From: Calvatia gigantea
Taxonomy: Eukaryota > Basidiomycota > Agaricomycetes > Agaricales > Lycoperdaceae
Length of the DNA stretch: 64,000 nt
Assembly (NCBI GenBank): GCA_025093985.1
Contig: JACAAK010000001.1
Coordinates: forward strand, 1,054,001-1,118,000
Direction of reading: 5' to 3'
Below are positions 46,952 to 58,106 of this stretch, in pieces; the stretch's first letter is position 1; every line of letters starts with the position of its first letter. The notes beneath the pieces were generated by a model. It did no database searches. It saw only the letters and a program-made list of their open reading frames with translations, and was not told the DNA's origin. Position numbers and translations under genes: made by a program.

Positions 46952-48261
46952 ATGACACAATCTACGACTACAACGACGACATATCCTTTACTGAAATACT
47001 CGAGGTCTTACCCTTCTGGGTACGGTAAAACTACGCCGGGTACTGAGTGGCAGCATTTCACCAATCCTGTTCTTCGACTGGCCCTTGATACCACAAAAAC
47101 CGAAAGTTCAGAACTGCGCAGTGTCCGCCTCAGGGTTATCTGGGTCATCCAGAATGGGGGCGTCATAACCGTGAACGATAACTCGGAGATAGTACTCGCA
47201 AGTATCATATCTCGGAGAAGGTATCCGCATCTCTGTTGCTGAACTGTCAACCAGGAGGACGTGGATCTCCTCACCTTCTCTTCCCTGTTGCCAAGACAAG
47301 GAGCACCAATAAACATACCACTGAAAGCGGTATATAGGGAAAGTACAGTTGGTATGCGGTATCTTCACCCGCTGGCCGAGACGAACACGACCGTATATAT
47401 GCGCTTACACAGCCGAGCTTCTTATACTGGTAGCTGATCTATCTGGCAGATGTACCGCCGCTTTCAAATCTCATTCGCTTCAAACCAAGATACCAACGCA
47501 TTCATCAATTCCGTTCGGATGGTTTGTCCATGCAAGATGAGCCCCAACTCCTCCGCGACCCAGCAACGGCAAAATCCCAGCGCCATAGACAACGGGGCAG
47601 CCGCATGGTTACCTTCCGTACATTCACAAGTCCCTGTGCTAGGTGCTCCGTTGCAAGCCTCCCAGGTTCCACATGCCCATGTACCAGAAAACCAACCACC
47701 TCTAGGTAACCAAATCGTTCCCCGCGAACATCCCCAACCCCATGGTAATACGATAAATATTATTCCAACGGCGGCTCCAAATACAACAAAGCTACCAGAA
47801 ATGCCACCGCCTCTGGTCCCACCCCAATCTTTGCGTAAAACAATGTCCTCCATAGACTTTGAAGGGACTGATGTTGGCAGCCAAAATCCCGACACACCAT
47901 ATACCAAGCAACCCACACCGCTCTCTCAGGCGTCTAGTCAAACCTACGCTCCTCCTAGTTCGCAGATACCGACACCGGTCCAGCAACCAGATACGAATCA
48001 GTCCATAAAGATGACAACCAGCCAAACCCAAGGAACTGCTTCCCATCCAATTTTCCCGGCTCTCGGCGAGGCTACCACGATCTATGATTTGCCAGCGGGT
48101 GTCCTGGAACGCGCGGTGGGAGACATCATCCGCGAAGACGGTTTCATCTCACTGGCGAGTAATATTCACCCCTATCCTTTGTTATCAGGTGTTGATATTA
48201 CCAGGTTGAGAAGCTAGAACAACTTTGGAGAATCAAAAGCCTTATTGCCAATTACCCGTAA
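46952..48261 (+). CDS. REC114: Meiotic recombination protein Rec114
   Basis: Rec114 is part of the complex that lets Spo11 make meiotic double-strand breaks. The start MTQSTTTTTTYPLLKYSRSY and EWQHFTNPVLRLALDT belong to the N-terminal PH-like domain, which continues after introns with GIRISVAELSTRRTWISS and RFQISFASNQDTNAFINSV. A disordered Pro/Gln/Ser-rich middle follows. The C-terminal helix that binds Mei4-like partners reads LPAGVLERAVGDIIREDGF and, after a GC-AG intron, ISL-VEKLEQLWRIKSLIANYP. Without this intron the frame ends at 48217 and the conserved WRIK helix is lost. Rec114 sequences diverge fast, so the end-to-end match is modest. The two ends are the strongest evidence. Confidence 0.78.
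48155..48203 (+). other. GC-AG intron in REC114
   Basis: Donor CTG|GCGAGT and acceptor ACCAG, 49 nt. Removal joins EDGFISL to VEKLEQLWRIK, the usual C-terminal helix. Using the nearby GT (four bases in) yields an immediate stop instead. Confidence 0.7.
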
Positions 48262-48468
48262 AAGTAGTAAACTCTACAAATTACCCTGCATTCTGTCCAT
48301 TGCCCGAATTACACCCTGTCCTTCTGGCTTGGCGTTCCTGACGCATCCTCCAAGAATGACCCATAAGTTGTAAATCTTGGTAAGATAATGCATAATATGG
48401 CTGCAGTAAACCAAGAATTTTGGGTCCAATACATGTTTGAGTATTTTGTAAACCATAAAGCCCTGTGT

Positions 48469-51400
48469 TTAATCCGAATCAAAGTCGCCCTTTTCCGAAT
48501 CAGAGTAAGTTGCCGCTTGGCTCAAGAAGACCTCCTCATCCCATCCATAATGGTCTTTGAGACGGCCAGCCATGCCCCGCAGTTTCCAAGCGTCAATGTA
48601 AGGCTTCGGATGTGCTATGAAGGTGAGCAATCAGTCGCGTTAAAACAGAACAAGCCCCGCCATTAAATAACATACGTTTATGGAAACTGATGGGCTACAC
48701 GATAAATTAGGTACGGAAGCAATAAGCATTGACGGTGGTAGTACTTACATGGTCATCCCTTCCTGGTGGAATAAATCGTACACTTGAGCCCGCAGTACTA
48801 GGGTCATAATCAAAACCCATCTCCGTCATAAGCTTTGCCAGAACCGTGAACAATAGCCCAACGCAACTAAACCAATAAAATAGGGTACCTTCACAAAATC
48901 GTCCCACCTCATCCCACCCTTCCCTTGCCTCACATCATCCTTCGTCCGAAGTAAATGGTGCATAAGCCTACTCGTTTTGGTCGACAATTTGGAGAACCAG
49001 CTCGACTGCGCAGCCTTCTGCTCTTTCTCCTCCATCACACGTTTCTCTCCTAAAACCAACTTGGACATAAGTCCTGCAACGCCGCTACCGGTTTTATCAT
49101 CGCTGTTCGAGAAGATCGAGGCTTGGTCGCTGCGGGTTTTGGTCTTGGTTTTCTGCTGTTCAAGATTAGAAACATATGTCCTCGCAGACTGGGCATAACT
49201 CGTGGTTGTTTCGAACGCTGGTAAAGATGCTGCTGAAGTTGCAGGGGCAGAAGCTTTGGCTTTAGAAGTTGGAGTTGCGGGGGCCTTTTTGCGCGATTTT
49301 GGCGAAACAGGAGGTGTGTTCTTAGATGTAGAACCCATGGGCATCCCGTCGAGCGTAGACAATGGTGAAGCTGGCGCAGGAATACCGTTAACGGACTGTT
49401 CCTCTGTTGCGGGAACTGCTGGTTTCTTCTTCTTTTTGGGCTTTTTCTTTTTCTTCTTCGCTGCTCCCTGCGGTTCCTCTTCATCAGTCACTTCTTCTAC
49501 CGTTGCTTTTTGGCTGGTTTGTGTGGCTGAAAACAGTAAGCCTATCTGTCACGGTGTTGGAGTGGTGGCTGAAATCCTGACCTTTCCTTGGCTTCGCCCT
49601 CCTTGTGGCAGGGGTCCGCACTCTCAACTTAGGATTTGGATTGAAAAGACGTCCTGATGCAATAGGTGCATATTAGATGCTGTTTGAATGATCCCCCTAC
49701 CCCACTAACCTCTCAGAGAACCCAGCAACTTGAGGAAGGGGTTGGCCTGGCCATGACTAGGGATGGGTGCGGATGACGACTCCCCTCCATCTAGCCAATC
49801 TGCTTCGTGGGCAAGATCCATAGCCTGTCTCAATAACTCCCGAATATCTTCCTCCTCCTCCGTATCGTATCCACTTTCATCATCGCTTTCGTCATCGATA
49901 TATTCAACCTCCGAGACTGAATCATCACCATCACTGTTACCATCCGAGGAGTTAGAGACATCCTGTAAATCTGGCATGTCATCGTAGATCCCATTGTCCT
50001 CTTCCGCGTAGTCCGTGATAGCTAACCGTTGCTTTGATCGGTTGGTTGTGTTTGATTTACTGACATTGTCTGCATTGGTGTTGTGACTCTTTTTCGCCAC
50101 GCCCCGACTATAGAAACTCGTCCATTGAGGAACGGTTTCTTGAGCGCCTCTGACTTGCCAGAGATCGTCAATATCCTTGCCGGTAATCTTCGAGTAATTC
50201 TAACAGAACCGCGGAGACGTATGAGCTGTCCGAAGAATACAAGAATAAGTCCCTTACCTGGTCAATTCGTACCCACATATTGTCTAAAACTCCCTTCCTC
50301 ATAGTTTTAATGAGAGGGAACACCAGGTCCTTGAGATTCGTGATTTGTTCCGACGCCTCTAATGATTTTGCTTGGACGTCCATCCACCAGTCAAATTCGG
50401 GAGGCATTTGCACAGCTTGTTCTTTCCATTCCTCTGCGTCGGGAGAAAGTAAGGGTGTCTCAAGAAGTTGATGCAGCTCAACACATTCCTTGTTCGCCGT
50501 TGAGTGGGAAATACTCCGTTATCCTCTTCATGACTCACCGATAGATCACCAACGGCATCCCACATGAGTTGGGAGAACCGTTTGGTCTCTCGAGGCGACT
50601 CTTCCGCTGCATCATGGAGAATTTGATAAAGTACAAATTTAGGATAGGGTGCCTGGGGGAAACAGAGTTCGAGGATGATGGTGTCCATGAACGACAATGC
50701 GGCTTCCCGAAGCTCGCTATGGTCGAAAATGACCTCTGGCTCGGCAGTAGGATTGTCAGGTTGTATTTGCTTAAAGTACCTCGCGTAATGACCTAGCAAT
50801 CTCCGTTAGATAGGCAAAATGTGATGAACTCAGAGAATATACTGGAGTTTAACGCCAAAACTGAAAATCGCTGCTGGTATATGTCCACCAAAAATTCGAT
50901 CATACGAACGGAGCCCAGGTAGAGATTTCGCATTTTCATGTCATTTTTGAGAAGTGCCTTGACATTTTTGTTCGTCATCCCTCGGTGAACGAGCTCTCGG
51001 AGAATACTCCCGACGATCTTCCACGCGGAAGCCAACATATATTGGTTGTGTATTCTGGTGAACATCAGGCAATGGCTTGTATGTTATTGGTTCGTGCCTC
51101 ACGCACCTCGTAGTGATGGTCCTGGCAATGTGGCTCGCACTCTTAAGCGCATCCGGCTTCTTTGGATCTTTGCGGTTAAGCGCTTCAATCTCGGCAAGGA
51201 TGATCTCAAAGAACATCCTATGGTTGTGAAGATGAGAGGTAGCACCCAGAACAGCTGAGATAAGTGCTCAGACTCGCAGCCACAAAACGGGGGTGATGAC
51301 AGATATACCATCATATTGCGTTTCTGCAATCCTAAGGCATTTCTGGATATCAAATGGTGCGGATACGGCTTTATCAAATCTTTCGACGAGGTCCTCTACG

Positions 51401-51697
51401 CGTCTACAGGTTGAGAAAAACTGTGAACAGCATCGTGAGGCCGACAGAGGCCATACCTGCGAGTAGATCAAGCTTTTCCCTTCCACTGATTCTCGACATC
51501 AGGGCGACCTCTCCACTCCCATGGACGCCATATTTGCCGTTGCGTAAGACAAGGGCACGAGATGTGGTAGGCTTAACCTCTCTCAACTTCTGAGCTCTCT
51601 CGGCATCGACGAAGACGTCGCGAGGCCCGACTTTGACCAGATCCTTTGAGAGTGGTTTCGTCTTGGCGCCCGGCTTTGGTTTGGGTTTCGATGCCAT
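48469..51697 (-). CDS. Unrecognised helical protein with C-terminal HicA-like domain
   Basis: The exons form one gene from MASKPKPKPGAKTKPLSKDL to DSEKGDFDSD. The N-terminal half is helical and might form HEAT-like repeats (HNHRMFFEIILAEIEALNRK, WKIVGSILRELVHRG, LREAALSFMDTIILEL, FDWWMDVQAKSLEASEQI). An acidic stretch (about 49830-50000) and a Lys-rich, Pro/Ala-rich linker follow. The last 90 residues read MRWDDFVKALMTEMGF, GSSVRFIPPG, PISFHKPHPKPYIDAW, LRGMAGRLKDHYGWDEEVF. This resembles the small HicA (mRNA interferase-type) fold seen in some fungal proteins with the pattern GS-F-P...FH-PHP...R-YGW. The resemblance is from memory; RNA binding or cleavage is not shown. The exon at 49705-50100 lacks an ATG and joins upstream through WTSFYSRGVAKKS, so it is not a separate gene. 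Confidence 0.6.
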
Positions 51698-52159
51698 GGT
51701 GGAAAATGGGATGGTGGAACCTGGTATGGAAGGGTCACAGCAGACTTATTCCTGACCAATTACCCGACCCTGCATCAAAATTAAGGAGGTGACTCTTTGG
51801 CCAGGCTGGCCAGTGATCGGACTGCGCCAAACCAAGACCAACTGTTTATTATTTCTCTCATTGCACAGCTTCTTAATAATTTTATTCCCGCCCACGCACA
51901 CACAATGAACATCAGTCTGACTTATGATTTATGATATATGATGGTTGAGATCCAAGCTCACGTCAAAGTCAAAGTCCGGCAGTACCCCTCTCGTGTCATA
52001 GTCCTGGGCTGACAAGTGTTGACTGAGTCGCTTGCTTCACCAGACAAGAGCCGGTCCTCCACAGCTTGACGCTGCTCGTTTGTTCCTTTCGTTCATTTCC
52101 CCTTCTTTGTCCCCTCGTTCCAGGCGCTATCTTGACCAGTTTGGATAGTAGCGGCCTCG
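51698..52159. promoter_or_regulatory. Divergent promoter region
   Basis: This 460-base stretch lies between oppositely directed genes. It contains repeated ATGAT/TATGAT words near 51920-51950 and a C/T-rich tract near 52060-52130. No gene recognised. Confidence 0.35.
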
Positions 52160-54075
52160 ATGGCGGCTCACTCTGTGTTGGGTGCGTAACACAAATTCTT
52201 CAAGTTCGGGGATGCCTAGGGCCGATTTCTGACTTCCCCCAGTTGAGGACTGTTCTGCCATGATTCAGTATACTCCCCCAGAAGCGTGGCAAGATGCACC
52301 AGCCAACGATACACTAGCTGCTGTAAGCCCCTCCTAACTAGAACCCATTGAACAAGATAAAAAATTCGCGAAAAAGTCATATTCAGGTGCTTCATATCAC
52401 GTAACTTCTACCCGAGGCGCCAGTGCGGCATTTCAATTTCGTGGTACGCTTTTGTTCACCAATGTACCTGGGTGGCTGTTTTAAGATCATTACCAGGTAC
52501 TGGGTTCACAATCACTGGAGGCCGGAGACCTGGTTATGGGCCTTTTTCTGTTTCACTTGATGGAAAACAACTCTTCGAGGGCAATCCCGTTGCCGAATCT
52601 TCGCCCATCAAGAATACCCTTGCCTCTGTCACTGGTCTTCCAGCCGATACTCATACCATAGTGCTCACTAATACCGGAGGAGCTCCCGTTGACATTGACT
52701 CCATCACATTTCAGGCACAAATCGGTTCTGCTGGGTATGTCTCTTGCTCCTGGATATGTGGGATAGCTGCTCATTGTAATTCCAGCTCGAATCTTGCCGT
52801 TACGACCTATGATGACAATGACCCACGTATCCAGTACACACCCTCATCGGATGCTTGGAAACTGAATTCCCGGCCTGAGTTCCAGGACGGTACTTTGCAG
52901 TAAGTTTTATTTATGACCTCCCATGCAACGCTCATCGCCCCGTCAGTTTTTCTGAAGACCCCAATGCCGCAGTTTCCATGCAATTCACTGGAAATGCGGT
53001 TGGAGTTTATGGCACTGTGGCACCCGATCATGCGGACATCTCCATTACCATCGACGGGAGGACTGTGACAATGCCAGGAGGCTCTGGAAGCCGTGTTGTT
53101 GCAGTTCGGACAGGAGTAAGTCCGTTGTTCGTGGCAAATGTTGACCATGACCGCCAATGTCTTTCTATAGGTGTTGATGGTATGCAAGAAAGTCCCGGGG
53201 CATGTCGTGTACTGATTGGCCTATAGTATTGGGCGGATAACCTCGCGGATGGCCAACACAACTTGACTGTATCAAAGGTGCAGAGTGACAGCACAGGGCC
53301 TTTCATTGATATCGATTTTTTCGACGTTTTCTCCGCCGCTGCAAGTAGCACATCGGGTACAAGCACATCAGGTAGTGGCTCACCCCTACCACCCGCAGGT
53401 CCGACCAACCAGTGCGTGCATCATTTTGGCTTGGCTCAGACGGTCACTTACAAGCGCTGCAGACCTAAGCAAGCAGCGGCCCCCACAGGGGTTATTGCGG
53501 GCGTATCCGTTGCGGTTGCTGCGGTTTTGTTGTTGATCTGCGTAGGTTTGTTTCTACTCTTCAGGCTGAGGCGCCGGCGGAAGAAGTTGAAGACTACCAA
53601 GTCTGAGATTTCACCGATCACTCCAATCTTGCCCATGCAGGGCGTGGAGCCAGGAGGCCGAGCGTCACCATTCCCTTTTCCACCGCCGGCGTCACTTGCT
53701 CCTCTGAGAAAACCACACTACAACAAACGTTTGTCGAGGCTTTCCGTTGCACCCAGTTATTACGGCGATCCGGATTTTTCAAATAGTCTCGGTGAGGGGT
53801 CTTCTTCGGGATCATTATATCCGTCGGTTCCACCAGTCCCTCGCTTGAACATGTCCCGGATTCCTGAATCACCCCGAATAGCCCCTGTAGTAACAGTGAG
53901 TCTGTCCCAACAGTCTGGTATATCAATGTTGAAAACACCCTTTAATATCAATCACACAGGATACGACGCCATCCCCATTCCAGTCACCTCGTCCGTCGCG
54001 TCCGAGGCGTCCTCCTACTCTGAACATTGGTTCCCTGCGGTAGAATACCAATCGGACTTAATTTCCGTTTGTTAG
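52160..54075 (+). CDS. Single-pass membrane protein with beta-sandwich ectodomain
   Basis: This belongs to a basidiomycete type of surface protein of unknown role. Its ectodomain has two repeats of a galactose-binding-like beta-sandwich: EDCSAMIQYTPPEAW...GTGFTITGGRRPGYGPFSV and DDNDPRIQYTPSSDAW...MQFTGNAVGVYG. After a Ser/Gly/Thr-rich stalk comes one membrane helix (VIAGVSVAVAAVLLLICVGL) followed by FRLRRRRKKLK and a Pro/Ser-rich cytoplasmic tail ending QSDLISVC. The start is unsure. The ATG at 52160 plus an intron leads into LVEDCSAMIQY but gives no signal peptide; the ATG at 52261 is the alternative. An unseen upstream exon could supply the signal peptide. Confidence 0.7.
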
Positions 54076-54556
54076 TATTAAGTAGTAATAAGGACTTGCA
54101 ATTTATTGCGGCGTTGCTAGCCCCGGTTATGGCAGTGCTTCCAACGTTACACAAATGACAACAACTGATGACTGTGATGCGCAACATATGTTGGTTACCA
54201 CGACAAAGAACAGTTCAAACTCCGAAATCTGTCACTGATCGAATAATATGGAGTGACTCTCGAGTGACGACTTACCTCTCACACTTCGTTCCTTGTTCTC
54301 TCCAGAGCTCTTTTCTCTTCCCTTCACCCCTCTTTCTTTTGGCCAGCTAGAAGCTGAGCTCTTTTCTTTCTTTTTGCTGTTCATTATCTTCTTTGGTGCC
54401 GAAAACCCCACTTCTCTTTGAAGCAAGTCTTCCTCTTCCCCGTAACCACCTTGACTTCTGGTTTCATTGAGCTTGAGCCGTGCTCTGCCTTCATCTTCCT
54501 ATCTGCTGCGCGCAAGAAACACACATCCCCCGAATAAATAGCAATACTCATTCACA
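54076..54556. promoter_or_regulatory. Upstream region of the small membrane protein gene
   Basis: A C/T-rich stretch (54275-54360) precedes the next start codon. No gene recognised. Confidence 0.35.
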
Positions 54557-55211
54557 ATGGGAAAATTAGTCTGGCATGAATATGCTCGCTTCGTCTCGGT
54601 CACCGCGAACATCTGTGAGCAGCAGCACCGTTGACCTGCTATCTCTTACGTATCCCATTAACGATATTGGCTAGATGCGATTTGGGCTGGATTCTGGGGC
54701 CTCTTCTATCGCAGGTTCTTCTGGGACTTCATTGGTGGCACCTTACGTGACCCCGGAGGAATCCAGTGCGTCGTCTCGTCACCAATAGCGCCTAACGATG
54801 GAAACATTAATATTCTCAATTTCATTGTCATCCCATCTAGACCTGGGCCCGGAGCCGCACCGTTTGTTATGGTCATTGTCAAGGTTCCGGTAGTTCAGAT
54901 ATTGGTTATGCTCTTGGGATTCTTCATTCTGGCATTGGAATGGCCGCTACCTTTGATGAAGAAACTGCCACTTTATAGAAATTTGGTCGTTAGGATTATG
55001 TTGCTGTTTTTCCAAGCGTTCTTGTCTGTTTTGTTCTATCAGGTGGGTTCAGGTTGTGACGGTTTGAACAATAGAACTGATGATGGGGTGACAGGGGACA
55101 AATGCTGCTTTATGGTCGCTAATAGCACTCGGGTGTTACACGCGTGCAGTAGCTCTAGGAGAGAAGATGGCAGAAGCAAAAGGGAATAGGGGAAAGGAGG
55201 GGCAGGCGTGA
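54557..55211 (+). CDS. Small four-helix membrane protein, fungal conserved
   Basis: The exons join as MGKLVWHEYARFVSVTANI-YAIWAGFWGLFYRRFFWDFIGG, then PGPGAAPFVMVIVKVPVVQI, LVMLLGFFILALEWPLPL, LVVRIMLLFFQAFLSVLFYQ and GTNAALWSLIALGCYTRAVA, with a short charged tail ending KGNRGKEGQA. Four hydrophobic segments are evident in about 170 residues. It looks like an uncharacterised membrane family of basidiomycetes that I know only as a DUF-type protein. No catalytic motif is visible. The gene seems complete. Confidence 0.72.
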
Positions 55212-55738
55212 GGTTGTCCTGCCCCTCCATAGAAGCCACCACTCCTCGTCACATAGTCAGATATCCTGCTCTCAAGTCTGCTTGCATTTCCGACGCAGGA
55301 AAAGGAGGATTAATAGCTTTTTTTTTCGTTCACTTCTTCAGGACTGAGTCCACCTTGCATTCTTTTTTTTTCGTCGCGCCTCCCCCTCCCTCTGACACAC
55401 ACGCTTGTACAACATCGCTGTTTGATTCTGTGCTACCTTCTTATCCACCTGTTGTCCGGAGATGTGAAGCTGTACTGCATCCGTGTGTCTGTAGTCAACC
55501 TCTACCTGTTTCAATACACGCCAGAGAACTGGGCTCTTGGAAACTTCAAAAATATCGAATGTAGTGAGGACTCACAACAACCAGCCGGCGACCCCGGACC
55601 TGAAGGGATGCGAAATAGGCGTAGTCAGGGCGGTTTCGTATAAGTAATGTGCGTAATCAGTGAGGTAGGTTTACTATCTTTAGATCATTCATTATCTCTT
55701 CTCTTCACTTGGGCACCCTGATCTGGCTGTCCACCGCA
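55212..55738. other. Intergenic region with poly-T runs
   Basis: Runs of T occur at about 55318-55327 and 55363-55370, with C/T-rich sequence between. Open frames here do not resemble a protein family. This should contain the promoter of the next gene. Confidence 0.4.
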
Positions 55739-57079
55739 ATGTCGGCCGCTGATATTTTCCTGAAAATCGCGGCGCAATATGAAAAGGCAAAGGAAAGCGG
55801 CGACCTGTTGTTTTTCCCGTCGACGGTAGTCAACCATCGAGATCCAGATGTCGACGTCGAGGTGGACAGAGCTGTTACCTCACAATGATATGTCGCTGAC
55901 CAGGTCGTCATGGTTCCATAGTTTCAAATTCGCGTATGCCCAGCATTACAGAAGAAGCCTCACCAGATCGTGACGGCATCAGAACAAGTTGAACCCAGAG
56001 AGGCTCCGACTGGCGCTGTAGACGCAGCCGTGGCATTGCACGCCTCGGGTGAGAAGGCTTTTGACCCATTCGCACCTCCCTACAACGAGAATCTCTTCGT
56101 TGGAGAGCTGAGAGACGAGAGGTCCGGAGAAGATTACGCAGTTCTTGTGCATCATCTGCTTTCTCCCCTTTGCACTCACCGTCTAAAAGCTCCTGTTATA
56201 GCTGAATAAGTACTCCGTTGTCCCGAACCACTTCCTACTCGTCTCGAAAGGTGGGTGTCATACTAGTTCGCGTTTCTATTTACAACTTGGCTGTCCCTCC
56301 AGATTTCAAGTCGCAATCATCACCTCTGCTTCCACCCGATCTTTTGCAGACGTACAAGATCCTTACAGCGGGGCGTAAGGCAGGGACCAAGTTCTTTGCT
56401 TTCTATAACTGCGAGTATCACTCCTGGTTGATTTTGCTACTGCTTATCTCGGAGCAGGTGGCGATTCCAGCGGCGCCAGCCAACCGCACAAACATGTACA
56501 GTTCATCCCCTTGGACGAAGTAGAGTCCGGGCCGCCCATTGAACGGATTGCAAAGTCGATAAATTTAGAAGCACCCAGTTCGTATCGGTGTCCATTCTGC
56601 GACCCGTGTCTAACGGTTGAAACACAGCGAGGCCCTTTACAGTTTCTAGACTTCGTTACGCAAACCATGTCTTTCGATTGCCATCTGAATTGCAATATGA
56701 ACAAGACGACGAGAAACTTGAACAAATACTGGCCGACGCATATTTATCTCTGTTAGATCTCGTCATTTCGACAGTCCGGCACACTCCCGAATACCCAATT
56801 GGCAGACCGTCGTACAACGTGATCATCACTCTGGAACACATTCATCTCATTCCACGTCGACATGAGGTGTACGAGCTGCCGGAGACGGGAGGCCAGATTA
56901 GTGTAAACTCACTGGGTTTTGCTGGAATGTTGTTGGTGAAAAGTGACGACGAGCTGGAAAAAGTCAAGTTACACGGCATTGGGAATATTTTGAAAGGGGT
57001 TGGATTAGAGGATGTACATGAAATGCAAGTTGCTGGTATAACCGACGAAGTGGTTAACCTTAGTGCGTCCCACATGTAA
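55739..57079 (+). CDS. ATP adenylyltransferase / Ap4A phosphorylase (Apa2 type)
   Basis: This enzyme splits diadenosine tetraphosphate with phosphate, giving ADP and ATP. The start MSAADIFLKIAAQYEKAKES leads into FFPSTVVNHRDPDVDVE, then, after an intron, FQIRVCPALQKKP. It continues with DPFAPPYNENLFVGEL, LNKYSVVPNHFLLVSKDF, YKILTAGRKAGTKFFAFYN and the HIT-like active-site motif SGASQPHKHVQFIPL. The C-terminal part reads RPFTVSRLRYANHVFRLPS, YNVIITLEHIHLIPRRHEVY and NSLGFAGMLLVKSDDELE. It ends VVNLSASHM. The active-site exon is joined through a GC-AG intron (56411-56457). It is complete, about 325 residues. Confidence 0.9.
56411..56457 (+). other. GC-AG intron before the active site of the Ap4A phosphorylase
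   Basis: Donor GCGAGT, acceptor GAGCAG, 47 nt. Removal gives FYN-C-GDSSGASQPHKH in frame. The GT donor four bases in would put the HIT-like motif out of frame. Confidence 0.72.
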
Positions 57080-57524
57080 ATACTCAAAGCTCCTCAATAA
57101 GTAGACCGGGAATAGATGAGGAGGACAAGTTTCCACGGGTTTCAGGGCGGCTATCATAGTGAACTGAGCGCAGCTGCTCCGGACTGCCGGATTGGATGCC
57201 ATATGTCATATGGGCCCACCACTGCCCCCAACTCTCCACCATGCTATTTGAGCTTTCTTAGCCCGACACTTGGTGCAATACTTGCAAGACAGAGGTGCCT
57301 ATGGGCTTCATCCCTCGGACGCGTATGTTTCCCCCGTTTCCTTGGGTGGATCATTCGACTAACCACAGATCTGAAGCCGTTTTTCTCCAACAATCAACCA
57401 CACATTATGCTCGAGCTGTCACTTCGTCTGGCATTACAATTCCTTCTCTAAAAGGGTCCGTCCCCTCCTCCACTTTCCAGCGACTGTTAATGTATTTAAC
57501 AGGGGGCGACCGAAAACACCACTT

Positions 57525-57983
57525 TTGGCGGGCAGCATTTGCGGTGGTGTAGTCTTTATAGCCTGGTGCATAGGCTTCGCTGTCTACTTCAGGAAAAGGT
57601 ACAGGAGGAAAAAGCTCAAACGTGCAGCCGCCAACGCTGGACTGCCAACGCCTGACGTCAAATCAAAACCGCAGACTGAAAGGCTGGTAATTCCCCCGGA
57701 CCCAGCCGTGTTCCTCGGGCAGGCAAGACCAGGTCATGCATTTGTGGGGCCGCCGATTCAAGTTGTGGATGAAAGTGAGGAGGAAAGGGGTAGAGCCGTG
57801 GCGGATGGATATTTCGCCAGTGGAGGTCCGGGTGCCAGCGGTTCCGTTGAGAGTGGGGATCACGCTGAGAAGGGAAAACCTCTGCTATTGGTCATGACTG
57901 AAAAACCAGATATTTCAACGGCGCATCCGCCAGTGGATCAGGAACGACAAGGAAGTGGGGCAAGCAGACCTGGGTCACGGTAA
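57525..57983 (+). CDS. C-terminal part of a single-pass membrane protein, 5' end unclear
   Basis: A hydrophobic helix (SICGGVVFIAWCIGFAVYF) is followed by RKRYRRKKLKR and a Pro/Gly/Ser-rich tail (PTPDVKSKPQTE, DESEEERGRAVADG, ending SGASRPGSR). This is the usual look of basidiomycete surface proteins with a stalk, one helix and a cytoplasmic tail. The frame has no ATG near here. Likely stalk sequence lies upstream (57295-57480, Ser/Thr-rich in another frame), but I could not find introns that join it with confidence. It may be a real gene with unresolved exons or the remnant of one. Confidence 0.45.
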   Translation: MAGSICGGVVFIAWCIGFAVYFRKRYRRKKLKRAAANAGLPTPDVKSKPQTERLVIPPDPAVFLGQARPGHAFVGPPIQVVDESEEERGRAVADGYFASGGPGASGSVESGDHAEKGKPLLLVMTEKPDISTAHPPVDQERQGSGASRPGSR

Positions 57984-58106
57984 CTCACTGATTTATAGCG
58001 GGACACTGTTCAAATGGGATTTCATGTGGACAAGAATACAGTGTCGTACATAATCATTCGGGATACAAATAGAACTTTGTCTTATATATCTCCAGACACT
58101 TGTATT

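Noticed and set aside
49705..50100. A separate acidic protein starting at 50100
   Set aside because: The apparent start is GTG, and the frame continues upstream into WTSFYSRGVAKKS of the larger helical protein.
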